Of a stretch of DNA of 64,000 nt, positions 19,366 through 27,274 are shown piece by piece. How positions within the stretch are numbered: the first letter of the stretch is position 1; the number at the start of each line of letters is the position of its first letter. Made by a program: the position numbers and the translations under genes. Source of the stretch: CBDFMG01 sp965221205 [NCBI: bacterium] (GTDB lineage: Bacteria > SM23-31); NCBI GenBank assembly GCA_965221205.1, contig OZ244870.1, positions 992,001-1,056,000 on the forward strand, in the 5' to 3' direction. Below the pieces are notes generated by a model that ran no database searches, was not told the origin of the DNA, and was given only the letters and a program-made list of their open reading frames with translations.

Positions 19366-19689
19366 TTATATCCTCTTTAGGCTCTTTTTGGAAACATAAA
19401 AATCGACTCGAGGTCGTAAACCTAACACTGCATCAAACAATTTAATTGTTTTGATTGACAGATCAAGAAGAATATCAAATTCGTTCTGATAGGGTGTTTG
19501 ATAAGTATATAGTTGAGAGCCCAGCGCTGCTTTTATAGTTTCTAATTTGCTTGCATATTCTATTCTGACAGATTTGATTTCATGTGTTAAATCACTAATA
19601 TCTTCTTTTGTGGCCAAGTTTTTCTCTTGAAATATATATAGCACGAGAAAAAAACAATGATTAAGTAAACAAGTATTTCCAAAAAACAT
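19366..19689 (-). CDS. Small membrane-anchored coiled-coil protein, unknown
   Basis: The 107-residue protein has one N-terminal hydrophobic span (about 5-20). A charged helical stretch follows (NLATKEDISDLTHEIKSVRI), then an amphipathic region. The ATKEDI..LT pattern occurs in many small bacterial proteins of unknown role. The last ten residues (KKSLKRI end) do not look like the rest, so the C-terminus may have been altered by a frameshift. It lies within the segment between the tRNA repeats. Confidence 0.5.
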   Translation of the reverse strand: MFFGNTCLLNHCFFLVLYIFQEKNLATKEDISDLTHEIKSVRIEYASKLETIKAALGSQLYTYQTPYQNEFDILLDLSIKTIKLFDAVLGLRPRVDFYVSKKSLKRI

Positions 19690-19710
19690 TCCAAATCAAA
19701 TATTATCATT

Positions 19711-19730
19711 ATCTCACCATATCTCACCAT
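19711..19730. repeat. 10-bp perfect tandem duplication
   Basis: ATCTCACCAT occurs twice back to back, just upstream (on the minus strand) of the 19366-19689 gene. Confidence 0.75.
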
Positions 19731-19739
19731 GAAAAATAT

Positions 19740-20433
19740 TTAAGGGTCAAATTCTAATGGAGAAACATCTTTTCTCTGACAACCGTAACTTACTTCAGCA
19801 TTAGATTTATTGGTTTCTCCGCCAAACCTTATAAAAGAACCTTGGATATTGGTGCCTTCTCTGATTAATTTTTCTATTGGAAAAGCATCCCCGATTCCCA
19901 CAGGATTAAAACCAAATCCTTCACTGTTAAAACTGTTAACTGCGATTAATGGTCCTAATCCCAAAAAAGGGGAAGTTTTACCATCATTCTCTTTAAAATA
20001 ATGTTCGAAGGAAATACCTAATTGACACAATATTATAGTTATTTACACTTACATTGTGCAGTGAGATACTACTATGCTTGATGCCAATGGCTATACTGTT
20101 TTTCCGGTTTATGTTATATTTGATATTAAAACACAGATTCTTTTCTGCAGTATCCTTTTTGTAAGAAATAATATCTTTTCCACTTGAATGAAATGGACCA
20201 CCAAGCTCAACATAATCACGAAAATTATTCTCTGATACATACAATTTGGCCGTTTCATTGATAAGAAGTCTGTTTTCAAAAAAAGTCGCTTAAACTATTT
20301 AGCGGCAAATGGCCTCCACCTATGTTAATAGAGAGAACCTTTTGTCCTGTGCAAAAACATTACCCATACTGACAATTATCGTAAATAATATGAGAAAAGT
20401 GACTGACGGTTTGTGCAATTTCAAACTGTTCAT
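19740..20433 (-). pseudogene. Outer-membrane beta-barrel protein, broken
   Basis: On the minus strand from ATG 20433 a clear signal peptide (LKLHKPSVTFLILFTIIVSM, ending VFAQ) is followed by a frameshift at about 20325. A second frame continues LLINETAKLYVSENNF, GGPFHSSGKDIISY and IAIGIKHSSISLHNVSV. Another shift near 20035 leads to LGISFEHYFKENDGKTSPF, LGLGPLIAVNSF and a terminal FIRFGGETN-containing part. Alternating beta strands suggest a small porin-like barrel. The family is unknown and the gene cannot produce the full protein. Confidence 0.6.
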
Positions 20434-20502
20434 AGTCTCTCCTGAAACTATACGTGTTCTTACGACAAACACACAACGGATTTTTGTTGCAGTTTTGGTT
20501 TT

Positions 20503-21948
20503 TCAATTCCTTAAAGGGATTGTAACAGAAATCTGATGTGTAATCACGCGAGCATCCTCCAAACTCAGAGGGCCACTCGGCGCCAGGACAAAGTCTGATG
20601 CACCAAGTGTTGAAATTAATCCGGTCTGGTCGGGCTGGCGTAGCCGAGATACACCGGGTCTGCCTGTACCCGTGGTGATCAGACCTATATAGCGGATAGG
20701 GAGATTCTTGAGATTCAGACTCAAGGACCAACTTGTTGTCCATTCTAACCACTGTTCTATTTGACTCCGCTGAAAATTCTCGATGTAGTCATACTGATCA
20801 AGCAGATACCTGATTGATCGAACCTGTATTCCCAATTGATAACCGAAACGTTTGCCTTCTTCATGAATTCCCATCCGGAGCAATTTGTTTGAAAACCGGA
20901 AGTCGTTTTCGATTGTCTTGCCTCCGACAGGGATATGACCTCCGTCGTTGGTTGTCACCGGTTCTGCAGCATCCGCCCAGGTATTACTCCATATTGGTTC
21001 GTAGACAAAGTCTACTCCAAGCGTAACATTTTCATGAGTTTTCGAAAATCCGAAGCCCAGGTTGTAGGCACTGGCATTACCAGGGTCCCGGGGAATGTTC
21101 ATGATTGAATAATTAGGGATTTTTGGATACGATTTCCAGTTTCCCGTCATGATACCGCCTATTCGCCAGCCACTATCCGATATCGGCCGTACGTATCCCA
21201 TATGAAGCCCAAACATATTAGAACGGTCCAGATTTTTTTCCACCCGTGTATCCCAACCGCCATTCCACACCTGATCGACATACGTGACATCATGGTCCAT
21301 GTTGAACCGATTAATTAAGAGAAGAGCTTCGAAAGAATGATCTCTTTCCAACTCTTTAAGGAGCCCGATTCGAACATCAACCATTTGTCCGAACTGGTCG
21401 ATTTTCTCGCTTCCTGCGTATAATTGGTCTACACCTTCTACAGCATTCAAACCTGCCCAAAATATACTTCCTGCGATAGAGATGTTGGAACCGGACAGTT
21501 TCTTGCCGAGTATACCGGATGCATACATGTTATCTGAATATTTTCCTCTTAAGAGTTGGGTGTTATTTGCGTTTTCCCCTTCGAGTTGCTGTATTGCCAC
21601 CGAGAATCCACCAAACATATTATCCGAGGAGAAGAATGCGCCCAAGGGCAGAGTTCGAGCGGACACATTGTCTGATATTCTATAGTAAACCGGTGAAGAG
21701 AACATAACGGTCTCCCTGATCCGCGTGCCTTTTGCCGGATTGATAAACGGATCAAGCAGAGGATCATCTACGGCAATTGAAACACTTCCCATACCAAGAT
21801 TCTGTGAGGGAAAAACCAGAAACTGATTGCCTGTCGCAATTGGTACCGTCTTGAGCGGAATGAGTTGTGCCAGAGTAATCTTTGGCAGAATAATTATAAG
21901 TAACGATAAGTAATAAAAAATTGAACTTCGAATTGATCTTTTGGTCAT
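20503..21948 (-). CDS. Outer-membrane beta-barrel protein (UPF0164/PorV-like)
   Basis: This is an intact 481-residue secreted protein. A signal peptide (about 1-28, ending TLAQ) is followed by an N-terminal GMGSVSIAVDDPLLDPFINPA stretch. That pattern resembles the start of FadL/PorV/UPF0164-type barrels, where it forms the inserted N-terminal helix and first strands. The rest is a long series of amphipathic beta strands rich in Gly, Trp and Tyr, ending VTIPLRN. The transported substrate is unknown. It is preceded by AGGAGGTTAAC, a strong ribosome binding site on the minus strand. Confidence 0.7.
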   Translation of the reverse strand: MTKRSIRSSIFYYLSLLIIILPKITLAQLIPLKTVPIATGNQFLVFPSQNLGMGSVSIAVDDPLLDPFINPAKGTRIRETVMFSSPVYYRISDNVSARTLPLGAFFSSDNMFGGFSVAIQQLEGENANNTQLLRGKYSDNMYASGILGKKLSGSNISIAGSIFWAGLNAVEGVDQLYAGSEKIDQFGQMVDVRIGLLKELERDHSFEALLLINRFNMDHDVTYVDQVWNGGWDTRVEKNLDRSNMFGLHMGYVRPISDSGWRIGGIMTGNWKSYPKIPNYSIMNIPRDPGNASAYNLGFGFSKTHENVTLGVDFVYEPIWSNTWADAAEPVTTNDGGHIPVGGKTIENDFRFSNKLLRMGIHEEGKRFGYQLGIQVRSIRYLLDQYDYIENFQRSQIEQWLEWTTSWSLSLNLKNLPIRYIGLITTGTGRPGVSRLRQPDQTGLISTLGASDFVLAPSGPLSLEDARVITHQISVTIPLRN

Positions 21949-22001
21949 GTTAACCTCCTGTTACACCTATCCAATTAATTAACGGTACATTTTATACCAC
22001 A

Positions 22002-22595
22002 TTATTGTTTCTGCAGCGTGGAATGCCAATAGTCTCTCTGAGCTTTAAGCCATACAGAAAGGTTTATTGTCGCGGGATGCGTGTTGAAAAAATAGGTGTC
22101 ACCCTCCTGCAGCAGGACATGTTCCTGAAAAGCTCCCAATGCATTGTTAAACGTATATACTTTATAGTTCCACACACCGCCATCTGCCTCTATAAATTCA
22201 GTATCCGATACCGTCCCCGATGCAGCCACCGGTGTTGTGTCAACCATTTCATTGAATTCCAAAGTCTCGACCGTCATGACAAATTCTTCAGAGTGGTTAA
22301 ATTTATCCGATAACTCATCCGATGTATACCTGCCGTCTGAATTAAAGCCAAATCTATCATCTTGGGATTCGTCGTACCGGCAGCTGTACATATCCCCATC
22401 TCCATCGATATTAAATTCCGTCATGTACCCACCCCCACGCACCGTTAACATATTCAGCCTCAAAAAGATACGATCTTACTATTCCCGGGTTGGTTCCTTC
22501 GATTGTGTAGAGTCCGAGCAGAAAAGAAAGAGTGGTAATACTAATCCGATAACAACGATGAGATACATTGGAATTCGGATTGATCGTAAGGACAT
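22002..22595 (-). pseudogene. Putative lipoprotein, N-terminus out of frame
   Basis: A signal with a lipobox-like LFLFCSDS lies at 22479-22595 on the minus strand. The next frame gives SYLFEAEYVNGAWGWVHD, and the long remaining frame (22002-22430) reads FNIDGDGDMYSCRYDESQDD and later VWNYKVYTFNN. Two frameshifts within about 50 bp separate these. The protein would be a small outer-membrane-attached lipoprotein of unknown function, encoded directly upstream of the UPF0164-like barrel and in the same orientation. Confidence 0.55.
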
Positions 22596-22754
22596 GCCGA
22601 CCCCCTGTTCTTCCTGTTCATAAATAGATTGATAATTATATACGGCAAAAACTATTCCTAATAGCAAGCAGGATTTATGGAAAATTATAATTACTTAATA
22701 AACAACAACTTGTAATTCTCCAATATGTGCAATTATGAAAAATAGTGCAAAAAT

Positions 22755-23585
22755 TTGCACTGCAAAAGTTGTTCGAATCAGATTATTCCACTTGCGAGAA
22801 CAAACCAAAAATTTACACATTACTGGTGCTTTGAAAAATATTTTTTACAAAGGGTTCCTAAAAATGAAATTCCAGATGAAGAGATAAAATTAATATTTAT
22901 CAGTATAAAGAATAAATCTCCTGAGGTGAGAGAGTCAATTATTATAAAATATATTAAGAAATATCAATCTAAAATGATGTTGATCAGGCTATTTCATAGC
23001 ATCAAATATTATTTTATTGAGGATATAGATGAAGAAATAATCCAACCTCTTTGCACAGGTATATTTAAATATGCAAAGGATTTTAATTATATTAACAGGG
23101 AAGTGATTTCTCTATATTCTTTTTCAGAATAAAAAGCCGCAATTTTCTTATTCGCCTCACCCGTACTAAAATTAAGTTCAGAAGAAATAAAAAAATTAAT
23201 ATTGCAACCCATTGAGGGTGTTGATGATAATGCATTTCTAGCAGACAGCTTTAATTGCATGTTAGCTTGGCATAAAGAATATAGTGTAACTATCAAAGAA
23301 ATTGCAGAATTTAAGATTATAACTATCAAAAAGTTCCATGAATATTATATTGATAATGACAAAAATATCTTTAATGCAATACCTGTAGACTTTAAATTGT
23401 ATTCTTTGTTGACTAAATGGGCGACAAATTGGAAAAGTCATGATTTAGATACTTCAGATGATGTCAAGGGTATTATATACAAAATTTTAAAAAATGATGA
23501 TGAGCAAGCTATTCGAACGGTAAAGCATCTAATTAATTCTATTCCTGGTTATGAAGGTTCGAGCCCTTCCTGGCGTACTGTTTAA
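22755..23585 (+). pseudogene. AT-rich orphan gene interrupted by one TAA
   Basis: A single frame runs from 22755 to 23585, broken only by TAA at 23130-23132 between SLYSFSE and KAAIFLF. The N-terminus has CKSCSNQIIPLARTNQ and CFEK, a zinc-ribbon-like opening. The rest is helical and rich in Ile, Lys and Asn. Its base composition is clearly more AT-rich than its neighbours. The last codons run into the repeated 3' end of tRNA-Arg (SSPSWRTV), so the natural C-terminus may have been cut by the event that made the repeat. I do not recognise the family. Confidence 0.5.
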
Positions 23586-23636
23586 ACACGCCGGAGCACA
23601 TTAAGGGGAATGAATTTCTGCAGAGTAAGATTTTAC

Positions 23637-23714
23637 GGTGGGAGTAGCTCAGTTGGTTAGAGCACTGGATTGTGGTTCCAAGGGTCGCGGGTTCGATTCC
23701 CGTCTTCCACCCCA
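23637..23714 (+). tRNA. tRNA-His (GTG), second copy, mismatched
   Basis: It is identical to the copy at 19038 except at one position in the anticodon stem, where CTGGA now faces TCCAA, giving a C-A mismatch at the stem base. The G at -1, anticodon GTG and encoded CCA are kept. It may be functional but shows the first sign of decay. Confidence 0.85.
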
Positions 23715-23752
23715 AAGGCAGATTGTCATCCCACCCGGCATACAAAGCTTAT

Positions 23753-23824
23753 GTCCCCTTCGTCTAGTGGTTAGGACTCAGGGTTTTCGACCCTGCAACA
23801 GAGGTTCGACTCCCCTAGGGGACG
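23753..23824 (+). tRNA. tRNA-Glu (TTC), second copy, mismatched
   Basis: It is identical to the copy at 19156 except for G to A in the T-stem (AGAGG facing CCCCT), giving one A-C mismatch. The acceptor stem and anticodon are intact. Confidence 0.85.
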
Positions 23825-23825
23825 C

Positions 23826-24360
23826 ACAGGAAAAAGGCCTTTTGTGTTTTAAGTATTATTAAACAGTAATAATATTTTCTTAATCGAATCAAAAACAGTT
23901 ATAAAAGAAACTTGATTTATATATCAATATTATTATTCAAATATATTGATTTCCACCTTCATTTAGATAATAATCGATTTACATCTATAGATTCCCCTAG
24001 ATTCCCAAAATTTTATAAAATAAGTTAATAATGTATGGTCTAAACATATAAAGTTTACCTTCTGTGCTGGATATAATTAGGAGGGATTACCTGAATTTGT
24101 CCTCCGAAGATCGGGTTTGCCAGCAGTGTCTTGATTTGTGTGGATCCCGCGCATCCGCACAGTAACGTTGACTGACCTTACCTCAAATGTTGAGCCATAA
24201 ATTGTATTAGTATAGGCAGTATAGGGATTACTTTGAAAGAAAGGAGCAATGAAAATAGAAAATAAGACAATGAAGATATCAACAAATTGACAAACTTAAA
24301 AAATGTCCTAAAATTAATGGGCAGGTCATCGCTTAAGAAATTTTAAACCATGCCGAACAA
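23826..24360. other. AT-rich spacer with one coding remnant
   Basis: Most of this 535-bp spacer is AT-rich with no gene. A coding remnant on the minus strand lies at about 24064-24220 and is listed separately. Confidence 0.5.
24064..24220 (-). pseudogene. Short coding remnant, unknown
   Basis: On the minus strand one frame gives YGSTFEVRSVNVTVRMRG. A one-base shift then continues coherently as STQIKTLLANPIFGGQIQV. No start codon or neighbouring part is seen. It looks like the tail of a lost beta-rich secreted protein, which is inference only. Confidence 0.3.
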
Positions 24361-24960
24361 TCAGGAGGGTTGTTCTCGTAAAAGGGAGGCGACATCCTGA
24401 AACAAAATCTCCACTTCATTCTCGTCGGTCCCTTCGTAATACCCACGAATACGAGCCTGTTTGTCGATTAGTACGAACTTTGTGCTGTGAAATACCGGTT
24501 CTTCTATCGAACCGATTTTGAATCCTCTGACTGCCAGTGCATGTATGTTTTCTCGTAACCCCGTGAGAAAATACCAGTAATCCGTATCAGCACCATAACG
24601 GGCTGCGTATTTAGTCATCACTGGAGGTGTATCGTATTCCGGATCGACGGAAATCGAGACCAATCGGACATTATCTTCAAGCTTGTAGGATCGATGAAGA
24701 GATGCCATTTGCCTGCTCATGATGGGGCAGGGTCCCGCGCAGGTAGTAAAAATAAAATTCACAATCCAGATCTTATCCTTCAGGTGGTAAAGAGTAACCT
24801 CATCCGTATTACTGTTTATCAATGAAAAATCTGGCACCCTATTCAGCACCGGCAACGGGTTTTGCCGAAAACTTTGGTCGATATATTCCGGAATCATTAT
24901 GACGCTGACAACAATCGACAGTACAAGCAGGGAAATAAATAACACTATTATTTTTTTCAT
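24361..24960 (-). CDS. SCO1/SenC family copper chaperone
   Basis: This membrane-anchored thioredoxin-fold protein is needed to load the CuA centre of cytochrome c oxidase. An N-terminal anchor (about residues 2-22) precedes the copper motif TTCAGPCPIMS (CxxxC), and the distal histidine is in PVFHSTKFVLID. VSISVDPEYDTP is also typical. The start at 24960 (MKKIIVLF) is chosen over an upstream ATG because the signal anchor begins there. It lies downstream of coxB in the oxidase cluster, consistent with its role. Confidence 0.9.
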   Translation of the reverse strand: MKKIIVLFISLLVLSIVVSVIMIPEYIDQSFRQNPLPVLNRVPDFSLINSNTDEVTLYHLKDKIWIVNFIFTTCAGPCPIMSRQMASLHRSYKLEDNVRLVSISVDPEYDTPPVMTKYAARYGADTDYWYFLTGLRENIHALAVRGFKIGSIEEPVFHSTKFVLIDKQARIRGYYEGTDENEVEILFQDVASLLREQPS

Positions 24961-25094
24961 ATACAATGTATTCCAGACTTTATTGAGAAGGCAAACGCAG
25001 TAAAACGTCAAAGCTCAATCCACTGAGAATCTGGCTTATCAGAGACATTCACACTTACAGATGTAACAATTCATTAAGGGTATTGGACGACTAC

Positions 25095-25862
25095 CTACCA
25101 CACATCCTCACCACCTTCTTCTTCCAGGAGCAGTTGTTGTTCATCCATCCATGACTGGTATTCGTCCGGAGTATGGATAGTCAGAAAACCAATCATCCGA
25201 TAATGCCCGAGGCCGCATAGTTGTGCACACCCAATCTGAAACTCACCCGTCTCGACTGGAATAAACCATGTCGGTATCTCCATCCCCGGAATTACATCCT
25301 GTTTGACTCGCATAGCGTTGAGAGAAAAACTATGGACGACGTCCTTCGAAGAAACATAGATGATAACCGGCTTGTCTACGGGCAGATGCAGCTGATTCAG
25401 GGTTATCACATCATCGGCAGCAAACAGATCTTTTCTGTCTATACCCAGCGGATTAATCGCCGTATTCACCAGATTGATATCTCTTCTACCGAATACCCCG
25501 TCTGGTCCGGGGTAATGGATATTCCATGCGAACTGCTCTCCAACCACCCTTACTACTGTTGACTGAGACTCGTCGGGAAATTCATTCACCCGCATTGCCC
25601 AGAGGGGAAACGCGAAAGCAATGAGTAAAACTCCCTCAATTATCGTGACAACACCTTCATGATAACTGGAGGCATGACTCTTGACGCCGGCATAGTTCGC
25701 CTGTTTATTCTTTGAAGCTCGAAAGCGGACTAGGGTATAGATAAAAAATATTCCCCACCCGACGAACAAAAGGAGCATCAACCAGTGAACGATCCCAATT
25801 ATATAATCTATGTCAGGCCCATGGGCTGAGGCGCTTGAAGGTAATCCCAAATATTTTTCCAT
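25095..25862 (-). CDS. coxB: Cytochrome c oxidase subunit II
   Basis: Subunit II takes electrons from cytochrome c through its binuclear CuA centre. Two N-terminal membrane helices (about 20-45 and 70-90) precede a cupredoxin domain. The electron-entry FAWNIHYPG and the first CuA histidine in DVVHSFSL are visible. The CAQLCGLGHYRM motif supplies C, C, H and M. No C-terminal haem c domain is present. It is followed by the SCO gene and preceded by two tiny membrane genes. Confidence 0.93.
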   Translation of the reverse strand: MEKYLGLPSSASAHGPDIDYIIGIVHWLMLLLFVGWGIFFIYTLVRFRASKNKQANYAGVKSHASSYHEGVVTIIEGVLLIAFAFPLWAMRVNEFPDESQSTVVRVVGEQFAWNIHYPGPDGVFGRRDINLVNTAINPLGIDRKDLFAADDVITLNQLHLPVDKPVIIYVSSKDVVHSFSLNAMRVKQDVIPGMEIPTWFIPVETGEFQIGCAQLCGLGHYRMIGFLTIHTPDEYQSWMDEQQLLLEEEGGEDVW

Positions 25863-25903
25863 GGTACTCCCGGTTCTCCATTTATTCGATGATACGTTTC
25901 TGA

Positions 25904-26143
25904 CTACGCCTGGTTCAACATTCTCTTCGCTCTATTTCGCAAATAAATCATGAAAGCTACAATGCTTCCCAGGACGCTGCCGGTCACACCCAACATCAGA
26001 AATATCGCCATATTCATTCCGGCCGTCATCGGATCATCAGGTGCACCATAACAGGTTGCACAAGCCCGGGCTAAATCGGGGATTATCAAAAGTGAGAAAG
26101 CTACAGTCAACTTTACAAATAAGAAGTTAATATTAGTTTTCAT
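25904..26143 (-). CDS. Small CxxC membrane protein of the oxidase operon
   Basis: The 79-residue protein has a signal sequence (about 1-28). A periplasmic ACATCYGAPDDPMTAGMN motif with two cysteines follows, then one membrane helix and a basic tail. The position within the cox operon and the CxxC pair suggest a part in copper handling or oxidase assembly, but that is inferred from context. Confidence 0.7.
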   Translation of the reverse strand: MKTNINFLFVKLTVAFSLLIIPDLARACATCYGAPDDPMTAGMNMAIFLMLGVTGSVLGSIVAFMIYLRNRAKRMLNQA

Positions 26144-26149
26144 AATACC

Positions 26150-26347
26150 TCACATATTCTTAAACTTTTTAAGTATTTTAATCTCGTAAATTACCAATCC
26201 GGCTCCTCCAATTAAGGAAACTATTCCGAGGGAAAAATAACTTATATTACCTTGGGTTACGTGAAAAAAGATTCCCCAGGTTCCAAATGCCACCGCTCCG
26301 ATTATTGAAACAGTAATAAAAAAGATATGGAAATATTTTAAAGACAT
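26150..26347 (-). CDS. Small two-helix membrane protein
   Basis: The 65-residue protein has two hydrophobic helices (about 8-28 and 35-55) and a short charged tail. It lies 6 bp upstream of the CxxC protein gene and 13 bp downstream of the subunit IV gene, so it is part of the oxidase operon. The function is unknown. Confidence 0.6.
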   Translation of the reverse strand: MSLKYFHIFFITVSIIGAVAFGTWGIFFHVTQGNISYFSLGIVSLIGGAGLVIYEIKILKKFKNM

Positions 26348-26360
26348 GACTTCATCCCTC

Positions 26361-26666
26361 TTAATTTAGTGTTATGGTGTCGTAGTAGGCGATAAGCGGC
26401 AATACCATCATCACGATAAGGAATATAACTGTCAAAATGAGAATATAAAATATGATCGGCCTCTCTCCGATAAGGTGCATAAAATTGATTGCCACCAGGC
26501 TTCCTTTGATAGTGGCGATAATCAGAGCGATGACAATTCCCGCAACAACGGTCGTCTTGAAACTTGCCACCGCAACGGTAATAACGGTAAGGATTGCCAA
26601 CGCAACAAACGTTAATAAATAAACTTTCAAATGTTTACGTACATGATCTGCACTCGGGACTGCCAT
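26361..26666 (-). CDS. Cytochrome c oxidase subunit IV
   Basis: The 101-residue protein (MAVPSADHVRKHLKVYLL) has three membrane helices and an INFMHL segment, as in prokaryotic cytochrome c oxidase subunit IV (COX4_pro/CyoD-like). The start at 26666 is chosen because the upstream extension overlaps subunit III in another frame. It is a small accessory subunit of the oxidase. Confidence 0.85.
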   Translation of the reverse strand: MAVPSADHVRKHLKVYLLTFVALAILTVITVAVASFKTTVVAGIVIALIIATIKGSLVAINFMHLIGERPIIFYILILTVIFLIVMMVLPLIAYYDTITLN

Positions 26667-26674
26667 AACTCCTC

Positions 26675-27265
26675 CTATAAAAGATAGAATACTGGAAACA
26701 GAAATATCCAGACCAAATCCACAAAATGCCAGTATAAACCAGCCACTTCCATCCGATTGGTGAAACGATCGGGTTCTGTTTCCCACATGCGTTTTCCCCG
26801 GAAAAGGAAATAGCCGAAAACGAGCATACCCCCGATGATGTGCAGTCCGTGTAAACCAGTCATCGTAAAGTAAATAGCCATATAGGTACTTTCGCTGGGA
26901 TAAGTGTTATGGGAAAACTTTGCTCCGTATTCAAGGCCTTTGACAATCAAAAACCCGATTCCCAGAAGCAAGGTAGCACTCATATAAATTTTGAATTTGC
27001 CAAACTCCTTCATTTTCAAAGAGGCCCAGGACATCACGACAGTGATACTTGAGGTGATCAGAATTATAGTGTTCAATGCCCCAAGAGGAACGCTTTGAAG
27101 ATCGATGCCTTGAGGCCATTCCACCGCACCAACCCTCAATAGGACATACGAGGAAAATAGGGCGCCGAACAGCATAATTTCCGACGCTAAGAACAGCCAT
27201 ATACCAAGCTTGGCGTTATAGAGCCCTGTATCGGGCCGTGCATCAGTTGTATAGGGAATTTCCAT
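26675..27265 (-). CDS. coxC: Cytochrome c oxidase subunit III
   Basis: The 196-residue protein has five membrane helices. Typical segments are KLGIWLFLASEIMLFGALFSSY, FTMTGLHGLHIIGG and WHFVDLVWIFLFPVFYLL. The short five-helix form is common in bacterial oxidases. Subunit III supports proton uptake and long-term stability of the enzyme. Spacing to coxA is 9 bp. Confidence 0.93.
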   Translation of the reverse strand: MEIPYTTDARPDTGLYNAKLGIWLFLASEIMLFGALFSSYVLLRVGAVEWPQGIDLQSVPLGALNTIILITSSITVVMSWASLKMKEFGKFKIYMSATLLLGIGFLIVKGLEYGAKFSHNTYPSESTYMAIYFTMTGLHGLHIIGGMLVFGYFLFRGKRMWETEPDRFTNRMEVAGLYWHFVDLVWIFLFPVFYLL

Positions 27266-27274
27266 GCAGATATA

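Larger units (their letters stand above)
23552..23825. repeat. 274-bp direct repeat, right copy
   Basis: This is the second copy of 18953-19228. It begins with only the last 26 bp of tRNA-Arg, so that gene is a fragment here. It continues through full-length but slightly diverged tRNA-His and tRNA-Glu copies. The 5' half of tRNA-Arg and tRNA-Pro are absent. Confidence 0.9.
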
